Of a DNA stretch of 64,000 bases, positions 9,631-18,968 are shown one piece after another. Numbering within the stretch: position 1 is the stretch's first letter; each line of letters begins with the position of its first letter. Origin of the DNA: Chryseobacterium taichungense (lineage in GTDB: Bacteria; Bacteroidota; Bacteroidia; Flavobacteriales; Weeksellaceae). A program made the translations under genes and the position numbers. Below the pieces are notes generated by a model. It was not told the DNA's origin and did no database searches. It saw nothing but the letters and a program-made list of their open reading frames with translations. The DNA lies in NCBI RefSeq assembly GCF_900109935.1, contig NZ_FOBV01000004.1, forward strand, positions 248,001-312,000, given 5' to 3'.

Positions 9631-12600
9631 CTACTTCAATTTCTTCTTCACAGCAACTTCTTCGTAAACCTCAAGAATATCTCCTACTTCGATATCATTG
9701 TATCCTTTAAGGTTAAGTCCACATTCGTAGCCTTTGGTTACTTCTTTTACGTCGTCTTTGAAACGTTTTAAACTTTCAAGCTCCCCTTCAAATTTCACAA
9801 TACCATCTCTCAACAGACGTATTTTTGATTGTCTTGTAACCTTACCGGTAAGAACCATACAACCTGCAATGGTACCTACTTTTGAAATTTTGAACACCTC
9901 ACGGATCTCAACATTACCAATTACCTGCTCCTGAATTTCCGGAGAAAGCATTCCCTCCATCGCTTCTTTCACCTCATCGATCGCTTTATAGATTACAGAA
10001 TATGTTCTGATCTCGATTTCTTCACGGTCTGCAAGTTCTTTAGCGTTCGCACCAGCTCTTACATTGAATCCAATGATAATTGCATCAGATGCTGCAGCCA
10101 GGTTGATATCGGATTCAGTGATTTGTCCTACTCCGGAGTGAAGAATTTTCACACTGATTTCTTCTGTTGACAATCTCTGTAACTGATCAGAAAGTGCTTC
10201 AACAGAACCATCCACGTCCCCTTTAAGGATAATATTCAATTCCTTGAACTCTCCTAAAGCGATACGTCTTCCCAATTCCTCAAGTGTCGTATGTTTTTTC
10301 GTTCTGATCGATAATTCTCTCTGAAGCTGTTCTCTTTTGTTTGCAATCGCTTTACCTTCACTTTCATCAGCATATACACGGAATTTATCCCCTGCTGTAG
10401 GAGCTCCGTCAAGACCTAAGATCGTTGCCGGGATAGAAGGACCTGCTTCGGCAAGATTTTTACCTCTTTCATCAAGCAAAGCTTTTACCTTACCATGATT
10501 TTTACCTGCTACTACATAGTCTCCAACTTTTAAAGTACCTGATTGTACAAGCATGGTTGCCACGTATCCTCTTCCTTTATCCAATGATGCTTCGATCACA
10601 ACTCCGTTTGCAGAACGTGCAGGGTTAGCTTTTAACTCCAATAATTCTGCTTGTAACAATACTTTTTCTAATAAAAGATCAATATTGTTACCCATTTTAG
10701 CCGAAATTTCTTGTGCCTGAACATTTCCTCCCCATTCTTCAACTAAAACCGGAGGGTTTAATCCTGAAAGCTGCTGACGGATATTATCCGGATTCGCATT
10801 TGGTTTATCAACCTTATTGATCGCAATAATCATTGGCACCTGTGCAGCCTGAGCGTGAGCAATCGCTTCTTTTGTCTGAGGCATTACATCATCATCGGCA
10901 GCAATTACAATGATTGCAATATCCGTAATTTGTGCTCCTCTGGCTCTCATCGCCGTAAAGGCTTCGTGACCTGGAGTATCTAAGAATGTAATTCTCTGAC
11001 CATTTTCCAATTTCACATTATAAGCACCAATGTGCTGGGTAATACCTCCGGATTCTCCCGCAATAACGTTCGTCTTTCTAATGTAATCAAGTAATGAAGT
11101 TTTACCATGGTCAACGTGTCCCATTACCGTAACTACCGGTGCTCTTGGTACTAAATTTTCTTCATTATCAATTTCATCTTCAGCCTCTGTTTCTTCGAGA
11201 TCTGCATCAGAGAATTCGATTTTATAACCAAATTCGTCAGCTACTAATAACAAAGTATCAGCTTCAAGCCTTTGGTTCATGGTAACCATTACCCCTAGTG
11301 AGAAACATGCAGAGATCACTTCTGTAGGCGACACATTCATTAAACTTGCCAATTCACCAACAGTGATGAATTCGGTTACTTTTAACGTTCTGTCTGCTGC
11401 ATCAAGCTCCTGCTGACGTTCATCCTGTTCTCTACGGAAGTTTCTCTTGTCTTTTCTGTGTTTTGCAGATTTAGACTTACCTCCTTTATTGGTTAATTTT
11501 TCAAGGGTTTCCTTGATCTGGTTTTTAACTTGTTCATCAGTTAGTTCAACAGGCATCGTTCTTTGCCCTGGTCTGTTGTTTCCAAAACGGTTTCCGCCGC
11601 CCTGACCTTGTGGACGGTTGCCCTGGCCTTGCGGACGATTACCCTGGTTATTTCCGAAACGGTTTCCACCACCCTGACCTTGTCCACCTTGACCTTGAGG
11701 ACGGTTTACTTGTCCACCACCCTGGTTGTTTCCAAAACGGTTTCCGCCTTGTCCGCCTTGACCCTGGTTGCGGTTTCCACCTTGTCCACCCTGGCCTTGA
11801 GGACGATTTCCTTGTCCCTGGTTGTTTCCTCCCTGTTGATTATTATTGTTTCCACCTTGCTGGTTCTGACCACCTGGCTTTTCAATTCTCTTTCTTTTCT
11901 TTTTAGCTCCGGCTCCTTGTTTAGGGGCAAACTGAGTTAAGTCGATTTTTTCACCAACAATTTTAGGACCGTCAAGTTTTTGGTAAACGGTTTCAATTTT
12001 TTGAGGTTCCTGCTGATCATCATCCTGTTTCGGAGTTTCTTCTTTTGCCACTACAAGCTTTGACGGAACTTCTTCAGCCGGTTTAGGTGTTTCTTTTACA
12101 GCCTCAACTGGTTTTTCTACAGGTTTTTCCTCTTCTTTTTTATCCTCTGTTTTTGGTTTGTCTTTTTTCACCGGTCTGTTTCTAGACTCGATCTGAGACA
12201 AATCTATTTTATCCAGAACTTTGAATTCCTGTTTTTCAGGAGTCGCTTTTGTTTCAGGAGCAACTTCTTTTTTCTCTTCCACCACAGGTTCCGGTTTCGG
12301 AGCAGGAGCTTCTTCCACTTCAGGTTTTTTAGGCTCTAAGTCTATTTTACCTAAAATCTTAGTTTCCGGTTTATTAGCTTTAGCTCTTATTACTTCAGGG
12401 GTTTTCTTTTCTTCAATTTCCAGCTTTTCTTCCGGAACTTTTGTGATCACCACCTCATGGGAAGCCTTTCGCTGTTCGCCGTCTTTGGCAAACTCAGCTT
12501 CCAATGCAGAATATGCCGCTTCTTCCAATTGAGCGTTAGGATTGCTTTCAACCTCAATGCCCTTTGATTGTAAAAATTCTACTAATCTGGACATCGAAAT

Positions 12601-12642
12601 GTTGAATTCCTTAACCGCTTTATTTAATCTAATTTTTGGCAT
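9631..12642 (-). CDS. infB: Translation initiation factor IF-2
   Basis: IF-2 is the GTPase that places initiator tRNA on the 30S subunit and promotes subunit joining. The 1003-residue protein has an IF2_N helix at the start ([20 protein letters not shown]), a charged Lys/Glu/Pro-rich linker to about 255, a Gly/Gln/Asn/Arg repeat region to about 365, a second IF2_N-like domain (about 425-475), then the G domain: GHVDHGKT at 508-515, DTPGH at 555-559, NKVD at 609-612. Domains II-IV follow to the C-terminus. It lies 78 bases after nusA in the classical rimP-nusA-infB order. Other-frame ORFs over the repeat region are shadows. Confidence 0.98.
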   Translation of the reverse strand: MPKIRLNKAVKEFNISMSRLVEFLQSKGIEVESNPNAQLEEAAYSALEAEFAKDGEQRKASHEVVITKVPEEKLEIEEKKTPEVIRAKANKPETKILGKIDLEPKKPEVEEAPAPKPEPVVEEKKEVAPETKATPEKQEFKVLDKIDLSQIESRNRPVKKDKPKTEDKKEEEKPVEKPVEAVKETPKPAEEVPSKLVVAKEETPKQDDDQQEPQKIETVYQKLDGPKIVGEKIDLTQFAPKQGAGAKKKRKRIEKPGGQNQQGGNNNNQQGGNNQGQGNRPQGQGGQGGNRNQGQGGQGGNRFGNNQGGGQVNRPQGQGGQGQGGGNRFGNNQGNRPQGQGNRPQGQGGGNRFGNNRPGQRTMPVELTDEQVKNQIKETLEKLTNKGGKSKSAKHRKDKRNFRREQDERQQELDAADRTLKVTEFITVGELASLMNVSPTEVISACFSLGVMVTMNQRLEADTLLLVADEFGYKIEFSDADLEETEAEDEIDNEENLVPRAPVVTVMGHVDHGKTSLLDYIRKTNVIAGESGGITQHIGAYNVKLENGQRITFLDTPGHEAFTAMRARGAQITDIAIIVIAADDDVMPQTKEAIAHAQAAQVPMIIAINKVDKPNANPDNIRQQLSGLNPPVLVEEWGGNVQAQEISAKMGNNIDLLLEKVLLQAELLELKANPARSANGVVIEASLDKGRGYVATMLVQSGTLKVGDYVVAGKNHGKVKALLDERGKNLAEAGPSIPATILGLDGAPTAGDKFRVYADESEGKAIANKREQLQRELSIRTKKHTTLEELGRRIALGEFKELNIILKGDVDGSVEALSDQLQRLSTEEISVKILHSGVGQITESDINLAAASDAIIIGFNVRAGANAKELADREEIEIRTYSVIYKAIDEVKEAMEGMLSPEIQEQVIGNVEIREVFKISKVGTIAGCMVLTGKVTRQSKIRLLRDGIVKFEGELESLKRFKDDVKEVTKGYECGLNLKGYNDIEVGDILEVYEEVAVKKKLK

Positions 12643-12720
12643 CTATATTATTTACTGTTTTTTAATTCTTAAAATTAAAGTATTTCTTTTTTACTGTTTA
12701 TTAAAATTTACTTAAAAATC

Positions 12721-13956
12721 TTAATCTTCAAATTCTTCTCTCAGAATACGTTTCACTTCTTCAATAGTCTCTTCTTCAAGGTCTACCATATTCAATAAAC
12801 TTTCAGTCTCTTTATCAAGAACTGATTTTGCAGTCGTAAGACCCACTTTCTTAAATTCATCCAGAATCCATTGGTCGATGTCATCATTGAATTCTTTTAA
12901 TTCAACGTCATCATCTTCGCTGGCCTCTCTGTGCACATCAATCTCATAACCCGTCAACCAAGAAGCAAGTCTGATATTCTGACCCTGTTTTCCAATCACT
13001 TTGGAAATCTCTTCAACCGGCGTATATACCAATGCATAAGTACTATCTTCATTGATATCAATCTTGTTGATGGTAACATTTCCTAAAGCTCTCTTCACCA
13101 AAATCTCAGGGTTTTTCGACCACTGAATAACATCGATGTTTTCATTTCTCAACTCTCTTACAACGCCGTGAATTCTTGATCCTTTCACCCCAACACAAGC
13201 ACCTACCGGATCTATTCTGTCGTCATAAGCATCTACTGCAATTTTTGCTTTTTCACCAGGAATCCTTACTACTTTTTTCAACATAATCGTTCCATCCTGG
13301 ATTTCAGGAATTTCCAGCTCCAATAATTTCTCAAGGAATTTAGGTGCAGTTCTGGAAATAATAATCTGCGGTTTTGAACCTTTGAAATCTACTGTTTCCA
13401 CAATAGCTCTTATATTCTCACCCTTTTTAAAGAAATCCGACGGGATCTGATTTTCTTTAGGTAAAATAAATTCATTTCCTTCATCGTCAAGCAAAATGAC
13501 ATGCTTATGACGGATGTGGTGAATTTCTCCTACTACGATCTCCCCGATTCTGTCTTTAAACTGCTCGTATAGCATCGCATTGTTGTGCTCCTGCAATTTC
13601 GTAGCCAAAATCTGCTTCAGTGTAAGAATATTTCGTCTTCCCAATTGAGCAACAGGAATTTCCATTGTAAAATCTTCTCCCACTTCAAAAGTTGGATCGA
13701 TTTTTTTAGCTTCAGAGATTTCAATTTCCAAATCATCATCTTCAGACATCTCGTCTTCTACGATTGTTTTATTTAAAAATATCTGAAAATCTCCTTTGTC
13801 AGGGTTTACAATCACATCAAAATGATCATCTGAATCATATCTTTTTCTTAAAAGAGTTTTCAGTGAATCTTCAATAATTGCCATAAGATCAATCTTACTG
13901 ATCCCTTTTTCGTCTTTAAAATCACCAAAGGATTCAATCAACGCTATATTGTCCAT
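12721..13956 (-). CDS. nusA: Transcription termination/antitermination factor NusA
   Basis: NusA binds RNA polymerase and nascent RNA and modulates pausing, termination and antitermination. The 411-residue product has an N-terminal polymerase-binding domain, an S1 domain (about 130-200, IGEIVVGEIHHIRHKHVIL), and two KH domains with VGVKGSRIHGVVRELRNE and VIGKQGQNIRLASWLTGYEI. It ends in an acidic tail and lacks the two extra C-terminal acidic repeats of the E. coli protein, as is usual outside gammaproteobacteria. It starts 14 bases after rimP and belongs to the same operon. Confidence 0.97.
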   Translation of the reverse strand: MDNIALIESFGDFKDEKGISKIDLMAIIEDSLKTLLRKRYDSDDHFDVIVNPDKGDFQIFLNKTIVEDEMSEDDDLEIEISEAKKIDPTFEVGEDFTMEIPVAQLGRRNILTLKQILATKLQEHNNAMLYEQFKDRIGEIVVGEIHHIRHKHVILLDDEGNEFILPKENQIPSDFFKKGENIRAIVETVDFKGSKPQIIISRTAPKFLEKLLELEIPEIQDGTIMLKKVVRIPGEKAKIAVDAYDDRIDPVGACVGVKGSRIHGVVRELRNENIDVIQWSKNPEILVKRALGNVTINKIDINEDSTYALVYTPVEEISKVIGKQGQNIRLASWLTGYEIDVHREASEDDDVELKEFNDDIDQWILDEFKKVGLTTAKSVLDKETESLLNMVDLEEETIEEVKRILREEFED

Positions 13957-13970
13957 TTATTCTTTTTCTT

Positions 13971-14438
13971 TTAAAATTTAATTGTTACTAATGCTTTTTT
14001 AATCTCAGCGTAAGGAATTTCCTTGTCCTCCTCCACATCTACTTTTCCTTTTCCGATATCTTTCGGTTTTCGGTAACGCAGAATAAGAGTAATCTTTTCA
14101 TCATCCACTTTTGCAAGCTCACCTTCAATTTTCGTAGAATCATTCAGGAGAACCTCAATTTCTCTTCCGATATTTTTATTAAACTGTCTGGGAGTTGCCA
14201 GGGGCTCACTCAATCCGGCAGACATTACCTGAAGGCTGAAGTCATGCTCTTCACGATCCATATTGAATTCTATGGCACGGCTGGCGTCAAGACAGTCCTG
14301 TAAAGAAACTCCGTTGTCTCCATCCAAAATAACTGTAATATCATCTCCGGCAGAAATTTTCAGATCTATAAGAAATAAATCCTTTCTGGTTTCCAGAAAA
14401 TCATTTAATAATTCTTCAATTCTTTTTCTAAACTCCAT
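13971..14438 (-). CDS. rimP: Ribosome maturation factor RimP
   Basis: RimP assists 30S subunit assembly. The 155-residue product has the expected size and motifs: an N-terminal alpha/beta domain with GDDITVILDGDNGVSLQDCLDASRAIE (read in two parts, residues about 31-57), the conserved LQVMSAGLSEPL (about 68-79), then R.F..NIGREIEV and a small SH3-like C-terminal domain. It is the first gene of the rimP-nusA-infB operon, with a well-spaced promoter about 80 bases upstream. Confidence 0.93.
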   Translation of the reverse strand: MEFRKRIEELLNDFLETRKDLFLIDLKISAGDDITVILDGDNGVSLQDCLDASRAIEFNMDREEHDFSLQVMSAGLSEPLATPRQFNKNIGREIEVLLNDSTKIEGELAKVDDEKITLILRYRKPKDIGKGKVDVEEDKEIPYAEIKKALVTIKF

Positions 14439-14466
14439 ATGTTATTTAATCTTGATTTACCGTACG

Positions 14467-14492
14467 AAAAAAGGCTTTCTTCCGAAGGCCTT
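14467..14492 (-). promoter_or_regulatory. Hairpin plus T-run in the rimP leader (possible attenuator)
   Basis: On the minus strand AAGGC (14488-14492) can pair with GCCTT (14471-14475), followed by a T-rich run. The 10-bp palindrome GAAGGCCTTC overlaps it. It sits between the predicted promoter and the rimP start, so it would lie in the 5' leader. The stem is short and the role is inferred. Confidence 0.3.
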
Positions 14493-14517
14493 CCCATGTT
14501 TTTCCGTAAATCCACTG

Positions 14518-14547
14518 CAAATATACGACTTTTTATTAAAAAAGCAA
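14518..14547 (-). promoter_or_regulatory. Promoter of the rimP-nusA-infB operon
   Basis: Reading the minus strand, TTG (14547-14545) is followed 19 bases later by TATATTTG (14525-14518). This matches the Bacteroidota TTG/TAnnTTTG consensus at the right spacing, about 80 bases before rimP. Confidence 0.65.
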
Positions 14548-14613
14548 AATATCTTAATTATCAAGCGAATAAGTTAATTATTATTTAAAAGTGTAGCATG
14601 AAGGTATTTTTAT

Positions 14614-14621
14614 TATTTTTG
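14614..14621 (+). promoter_or_regulatory. Candidate -7 element of the ugd gene
   Basis: TATTTTTG fits TAnnTTTG and ends 26 bases before the TTG start of ugd. No good -33 box is seen. Confidence 0.45.
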
Positions 14622-14647
14622 TATTTATTTTAAAAAAAACATATATT

Positions 14648-15961
14648 TTGAATATTACCATTGTAGGAACAGGTTATGTAGGCTTAGTCACAGGAACGAC
14701 TTTAGCAGAACTTGGAAATTCAGTATACTGTGTAGATATTGATGAAAAAAAAGTAGAAGGTATGAAAAACGGCGTAGTTCCCATTTATGAGCCGAACCTT
14801 GAAGAAATGTTTTTAAGAAACATCCAGTCCGAAAGATTATTTTTCACCACCGATTTAAAAGAAGCACTGGACGAAAGTGAAGTCATATACCTGGCTTTGC
14901 CGACACCGCCGGGAGAAGATGGCTCAGCAGATCTTTCTTATGTCCTGAAGGTAGCCAATGATATTGGTGAAATGATGACGGAGTACAAAGTAATCGTCAA
15001 CAAAAGTACGGTTCCGGTAGGTACTGCCGATAAGGTAAAAGAGGTAATCGGATCAAAAACTCAAATTCCTTTTGATGTAGTTTCCAACCCAGAATTCCTG
15101 AGAGAAGGATTTGCCGTAGAAGATTCCATGAATCCGTCGAGAGTGGTTGTAGGATCAAGCTCTGACAAAGCAAAGGAAATCATGGCAAAAATTTACCAGC
15201 CTTTTACCAACACCGGAGTTCCTATTATTTTTATGGATGAAAAATCTTCGGAGCTCACTAAATATGCTGCCAATTCATTTCTTGCCGTAAAAATCACTTT
15301 CATGAACGAAATTGCCAACTATTGTGAAAAAGTAGGGGCAGATGTTGACAAAGTAAGATTGGGAATGGGTAGCGACGACAGAATCGGACACCGATTTTTA
15401 TTCCCGGGAATCGGATACGGCGGCAGCTGTTTTCCTAAAGATGTGAAAGCTTTAATAAAATCAGGAAAAAACGATGATTTTGATTTCAGAATTTTAGAAG
15501 CAACGGAAAAGGTGAATTCGGCTCAAAAAGTAATTCTTATTTCTGAAATCGAAAAATACTTTGGCGGGAATATCGCAGGAAAAACGATTGCTGTTTGGGG
15601 ACTGGCCTTTAAAGCAAATACGGATGACATTCGCGAAGCCTCGTCTCTTGATAATATTTCTATTCTTTTGGAGAAAGGCGCAAAAGTTGTAGCATATGAC
15701 TCCGTTGCAGAAAATAATGTTAAAAAACTTTTAGGAGATAAAATTCAATATTCCAAAACCATGTATGATGCGTTGGAAGATGCGGATGCTCTGTTTATTG
15801 CTACAGAATGGCCTGAATTTAAAAATCCTAATTTTGAACTGATGGCCAGAAAAATGAAAAACAAAGCAGTTTTTGACGGAAGAAATATGTATCCTTTGGA
15901 AGTTCCCGAACAAAACGGCTTCTATTATAAGAGTATCGGCCGAAAAACTATTATAAACTAA
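14648..15961 (+). CDS. ugd: UDP-glucose 6-dehydrogenase
   Basis: Ugd oxidises UDP-glucose twice with NAD+ to UDP-glucuronate, a precursor of uronic acids in surface polysaccharides. The 437-residue protein has the N-terminal Rossmann motif GTGYVG at 7-12, the central STVPVGTADKV and SNPEFLREG segments, and the catalytic cysteine Cys261 in GYGGSCFPKD. The C-terminal UDP-binding domain contains AVWGLAFKANTDDIREA. The start is a TTG codon; no in-frame ATG gives the conserved N-terminus, and an upstream ATG at about 14599 runs into a stop. It is the first gene of the polysaccharide locus and rfbB follows after 5 bases. Confidence 0.94.
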   Translation: MNITIVGTGYVGLVTGTTLAELGNSVYCVDIDEKKVEGMKNGVVPIYEPNLEEMFLRNIQSERLFFTTDLKEALDESEVIYLALPTPPGEDGSADLSYVLKVANDIGEMMTEYKVIVNKSTVPVGTADKVKEVIGSKTQIPFDVVSNPEFLREGFAVEDSMNPSRVVVGSSSDKAKEIMAKIYQPFTNTGVPIIFMDEKSSELTKYAANSFLAVKITFMNEIANYCEKVGADVDKVRLGMGSDDRIGHRFLFPGIGYGGSCFPKDVKALIKSGKNDDFDFRILEATEKVNSAQKVILISEIEKYFGGNIAGKTIAVWGLAFKANTDDIREASSLDNISILLEKGAKVVAYDSVAENNVKKLLGDKIQYSKTMYDALEDADALFIATEWPEFKNPNFELMARKMKNKAVFDGRNMYPLEVPEQNGFYYKSIGRKTIIN

Positions 15962-15966
15962 AATTA

Positions 15967-17046
15967 ATGAAAAATATAATCATTACAGGTGGCGCCGGTT
16001 TCATAGGGTCACACGTTGTAAGAGAGTTTGTAAAAAACAATCCGGACAGCACAATTATCAACCTCGATGCTCTTACCTACGCAGGAAATCTTGAAAACCT
16101 GAAAGACATTGAAAATGAACCCAATTATGTTTTCGAGAAGGCAGACATTACACGACCTAACGAATTAAGATTGATTTTTGAAAAATATCGTCCGGATGCA
16201 ATTGTACACCTTGCTGCAGAAAGTCATGTCGACAGAAGCATTACAGATCCGATGGCTTTCATTAATACTAATGTTAATGGTACTGCCAATCTTTTAAATT
16301 TATGTAAAGAGTTCTGGGCTCTTAACCCGGATCATACCCACGGAAGATTTCCGGATGAAAAAAGAAAAAATCTTTTCTACCATATTTCTACCGATGAAGT
16401 ATACGGAAGTTTAGGTGATACCGGATTCTTTTTAGAAACAACTCCATATGACCCGCAATCACCATATTCGGCTTCGAAAGCGGCCTCAGATCATTTGGTA
16501 AGAGCATATGGAAATACTTACGGAATGCCTTTTATTGTATCCAACTGTTCCAATAATTATGGCCCGAATCATTTTCCTGAAAAATTGATTCCCCTTTGTA
16601 TTTCGAATATCATTAATGAAAAACCATTACCTATTTATGGTGACGGAAAGTACACAAGAGACTGGCTGTTTGTCATTGATCACGCGAAGGCGATTCATCA
16701 GATTTTTAATGATGCTAAAATCGGGGAAACGTATAATATCGGAGGATTCAATGAATGGCAAAATATTGATCTGGTAAAAGAATTAATTAAACAGATGGAT
16801 TCCAAACTTGGCAGACCTGAAGGTTATTCCGAAAAACTTATTACGTTTGTAAAAGACAGACCGGGGCACGATAAACGCTACGCGATTGACGCAACCAAGC
16901 TTAATAAAGATCTCGGATGGAAACCTTCTGTAACATTTGAGCAAGGCTTGGCAAAAACAATTGAATGGTATCTTGAGAATAAAGAATGGCTGGAAAATGT
17001 AACAAGCGGAGACTACCAGAAATACTACGAAAAACAATACCATTAA
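15967..17046 (+). CDS. rfbB: dTDP-glucose 4,6-dehydratase
   Basis: RfbB dehydrates dTDP-glucose to dTDP-4-keto-6-deoxyglucose, the branch point for deoxy- and aminodeoxy-sugars. The 359-residue short-chain-dehydrogenase fold shows the nucleotide motif GGAGFIGSH (8-16), the HLAAESHVDRSI segment, STDEVYG, and the catalytic YSASK at 167-171, with NNYGP after it. It lies 5 bases after ugd and 12 bases before rfbA. No rfbC or rfbD follows, so the product is not committed to rhamnose here; the downstream ketoisomerases and aminotransferase suggest an amino sugar. Confidence 0.96.
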   Translation: MKNIIITGGAGFIGSHVVREFVKNNPDSTIINLDALTYAGNLENLKDIENEPNYVFEKADITRPNELRLIFEKYRPDAIVHLAAESHVDRSITDPMAFINTNVNGTANLLNLCKEFWALNPDHTHGRFPDEKRKNLFYHISTDEVYGSLGDTGFFLETTPYDPQSPYSASKAASDHLVRAYGNTYGMPFIVSNCSNNYGPNHFPEKLIPLCISNIINEKPLPIYGDGKYTRDWLFVIDHAKAIHQIFNDAKIGETYNIGGFNEWQNIDLVKELIKQMDSKLGRPEGYSEKLITFVKDRPGHDKRYAIDATKLNKDLGWKPSVTFEQGLAKTIEWYLENKEWLENVTSGDYQKYYEKQYH

Positions 17047-17058
17047 ACACAAATAAAG

Positions 17059-17922
17059 ATGAAAGGTATCATTTTAGCCGGAGGTTCAGGAACAAGGCTT
17101 TATCCTCTTACCATTGCGGTCAGCAAACAGCTAATGCCCATTTATGACAAACCGATGATCTATTATCCTTTGTCAACACTTTTACTAGCCGGAATTAAGG
17201 ATATTCTGATTATCACCACCCCTCACGATCAGGCTGGTTTTATAAAGCTATTAGGTGACGGATCACAAATTGGCTGTAATATTCAGTATGTGGTACAACC
17301 TAGTCCGGACGGGCTGGCACAGGCCTTTATACTTGGAGATGAATTTATCGGAAATGATGCGGCAGCTCTGGTATTGGGGGACAATATTTTCTACGGTTCT
17401 GAAATGGGTACTCTTCTCAAAAACAAAACAAATCCTGAAGGAGGAGTCGTTTTTGCCTATCATGTTTCAGATCCCGAAAGATATGGAGTCGTAGAATTTG
17501 ATGATGATTTTAAAGCGGTTTCCATTGAAGAAAAACCATTAAAGGCAAAGTCTAATTATGCTGTTCCGGGACTATATTTCTATGATAATGAAGTCGTTGA
17601 AATCGCAAAAAACATTCAGCCTTCTGCAAGAGGTGAACTTGAAATAACAGATGTAAACAATGTCTATCTTAATAAGGGAAAACTTGAAGTAGGCGTTTTA
17701 GACAGAGGTACCGCCTGGTTAGACACAGGAACTTTTGAATCATTGAATGATGCCTCAGAATTTGTACGGGTGATCGAAAAAAGACAAGGATTCAAAATCG
17801 GCTGCATTGAGGAGATTGCATTCAGAAATAAATTCATCAATGAAGAACAACTACTTGAAACCGCAGTAAAATACGGGAAAAGCGGTTATGGTGAATACCT
17901 GAAGAAACTCATCCATAAATAA
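17059..17922 (+). CDS. rfbA: Glucose-1-phosphate thymidylyltransferase
   Basis: RfbA joins glucose 1-phosphate and dTTP to dTDP-glucose and pyrophosphate, the step before RfbB. The 287-residue length is typical. The nucleotidyltransferase motif [11 protein letters not shown] (8-18) and the lysine in [18 protein letters not shown] are visible, as are [10 protein letters not shown] (about 104-113), EEKP, and WLDTGT near the end. It closes the first transcription unit of the locus and is followed by a strong terminator. Confidence 0.96.
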   Translation: MKGIILAGGSGTRLYPLTIAVSKQLMPIYDKPMIYYPLSTLLLAGIKDILIITTPHDQAGFIKLLGDGSQIGCNIQYVVQPSPDGLAQAFILGDEFIGNDAAALVLGDNIFYGSEMGTLLKNKTNPEGGVVFAYHVSDPERYGVVEFDDDFKAVSIEEKPLKAKSNYAVPGLYFYDNEVVEIAKNIQPSARGELEITDVNNVYLNKGKLEVGVLDRGTAWLDTGTFESLNDASEFVRVIEKRQGFKIGCIEEIAFRNKFINEEQLLETAVKYGKSGYGEYLKKLIHK

Positions 17923-17942
17923 TCAATACATAATCATATTGT

Positions 17943-17973
17943 AAAAACTGTTGCTTTTTAGCGGCAGTTTTTT
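17943..17973 (+). terminator. Terminator after rfbA
   Basis: An 11-bp stem (17944-17954 with 17961-17971, including two G-U pairs) closes a 6-base loop and ends in a T-run. It starts about 20 bases after the rfbA stop and separates ugd-rfbB-rfbA from the exporter genes. Confidence 0.85.
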
Positions 17974-18067
17974 GTTTAATGCGGTAAATATTCATATAGT
18001 TTAAAACTTTTTTATTCATTAATGATAATTTTTTAAGAATAAAAGTGTAAGATATAATTAAAAAATA

Positions 18068-18075
18068 TAAATTTG
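18068..18075 (+). promoter_or_regulatory. Candidate -7 element for the ABC exporter operon
   Basis: TAAATTTG fits TAnnTTTG and ends 17 bases before the exporter permease start, directly after the rfbA terminator region. A TTG at the right spacing is not present (GTG is). Confidence 0.5.
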
Positions 18076-18092
18076 CAGTAAACTTTACACAA

Positions 18093-18941
18093 ATGAATGA
18101 ACCACAACAAAAGTGGACCGAAATAATTGAAGCCAGGCATTCTTTATTCGACTTAAAACTTAAGGAGGTATGGAAATACAAAGATCTCGTGTACATGTTC
18201 GTAAAAAGAGATTTTATATCCAGTTTTAAGCAAACAATCTTAGGTCCCATCTGGTTTTTTATCAATCCGATATTAACTACTATAACTTACCTTATTATTT
18301 TTGGAAAAATTGCCAACTTACCTACAGATGGTGCTCCACCTTTATTGTTTTATCTTTCTGGGGTAACACTATGGAATTATTTTTCGTCATGCCTTTTGAG
18401 TACATCTTCCACATTTGTAGGAAACGCAGGTATTTTCGGAAAAGTATATTTTCCCAGATTAGTTACTCCTTTGTCTATTGTTATATCAAACTTGATGCGT
18501 TTCGGCGTACAGTTTCTTTTATTTCTGATTGTCTGGGGATATTATCTGGCAGAAAAACAGATACAGCCTACTATTTGGATACTGGTAACTCCATTTCTTA
18601 TTATCCTTATGGCACTATTTGCTTTGGGAACCGGGATGATATTTTCTTCACTTACGACAAAATATAAAGACATGAGTATGCTTTTGGGGTTCGGTGTCAG
18701 TTTGTACATGTATGCAACACCTGTGATCTATCCTACTTCGGCTTTACCTGGTTTTTTCAAAAAATTAGCATTCTATAACCCATTAACCGGAATTTTTGAA
18801 TGCTTCAAATACGCATGGCTTGGGATCGGAAAATTTTCTCCGATAATGCTTATTTTCAGTACAGTTATTATTCTTTTACTCTTATTGATTGGTACACTTA
18901 CATTTAATAAGGTTGAAAAAACTTTTATGGACACCGTTTAA
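18093..18941 (+). CDS. Polysaccharide ABC exporter, membrane subunit (Wzm type)
   Basis: This 282-residue ABC-2 permease should form the inner-membrane channel that carries lipid-linked polysaccharide to the periplasm. It begins with a cytoplasmic segment ending VKRDFISSFKQTILGPIWFF, typical for Wzm/TagG proteins, and has about six hydrophobic spans. The conserved FGKVYFPRLVTPLS lies near residue 110, and ATPVIYP with the following YNPLTGIFECFKYAWLG in the last third. The partner ATPase gene starts 27 bases downstream. With no Wzx or Wzy found nearby, this pair is the likely exporter of the locus. Confidence 0.92.
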   Translation: MNEPQQKWTEIIEARHSLFDLKLKEVWKYKDLVYMFVKRDFISSFKQTILGPIWFFINPILTTITYLIIFGKIANLPTDGAPPLLFYLSGVTLWNYFSSCLLSTSSTFVGNAGIFGKVYFPRLVTPLSIVISNLMRFGVQFLLFLIVWGYYLAEKQIQPTIWILVTPFLIILMALFALGTGMIFSSLTTKYKDMSMLLGFGVSLYMYATPVIYPTSALPGFFKKLAFYNPLTGIFECFKYAWLGIGKFSPIMLIFSTVIILLLLLIGTLTFNKVEKTFMDTV

Positions 18942-18968
18942 ATCGTTAACATTTTCAAATTTTAAAAT

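Noticed and set aside
11563..11940. ORFs opposite and out of frame to the IF-2 repeat region
   Set aside because: Their Thr/Leu/Ser-repeat translations are by-products of the Gly/Gln codon repeats of infB.
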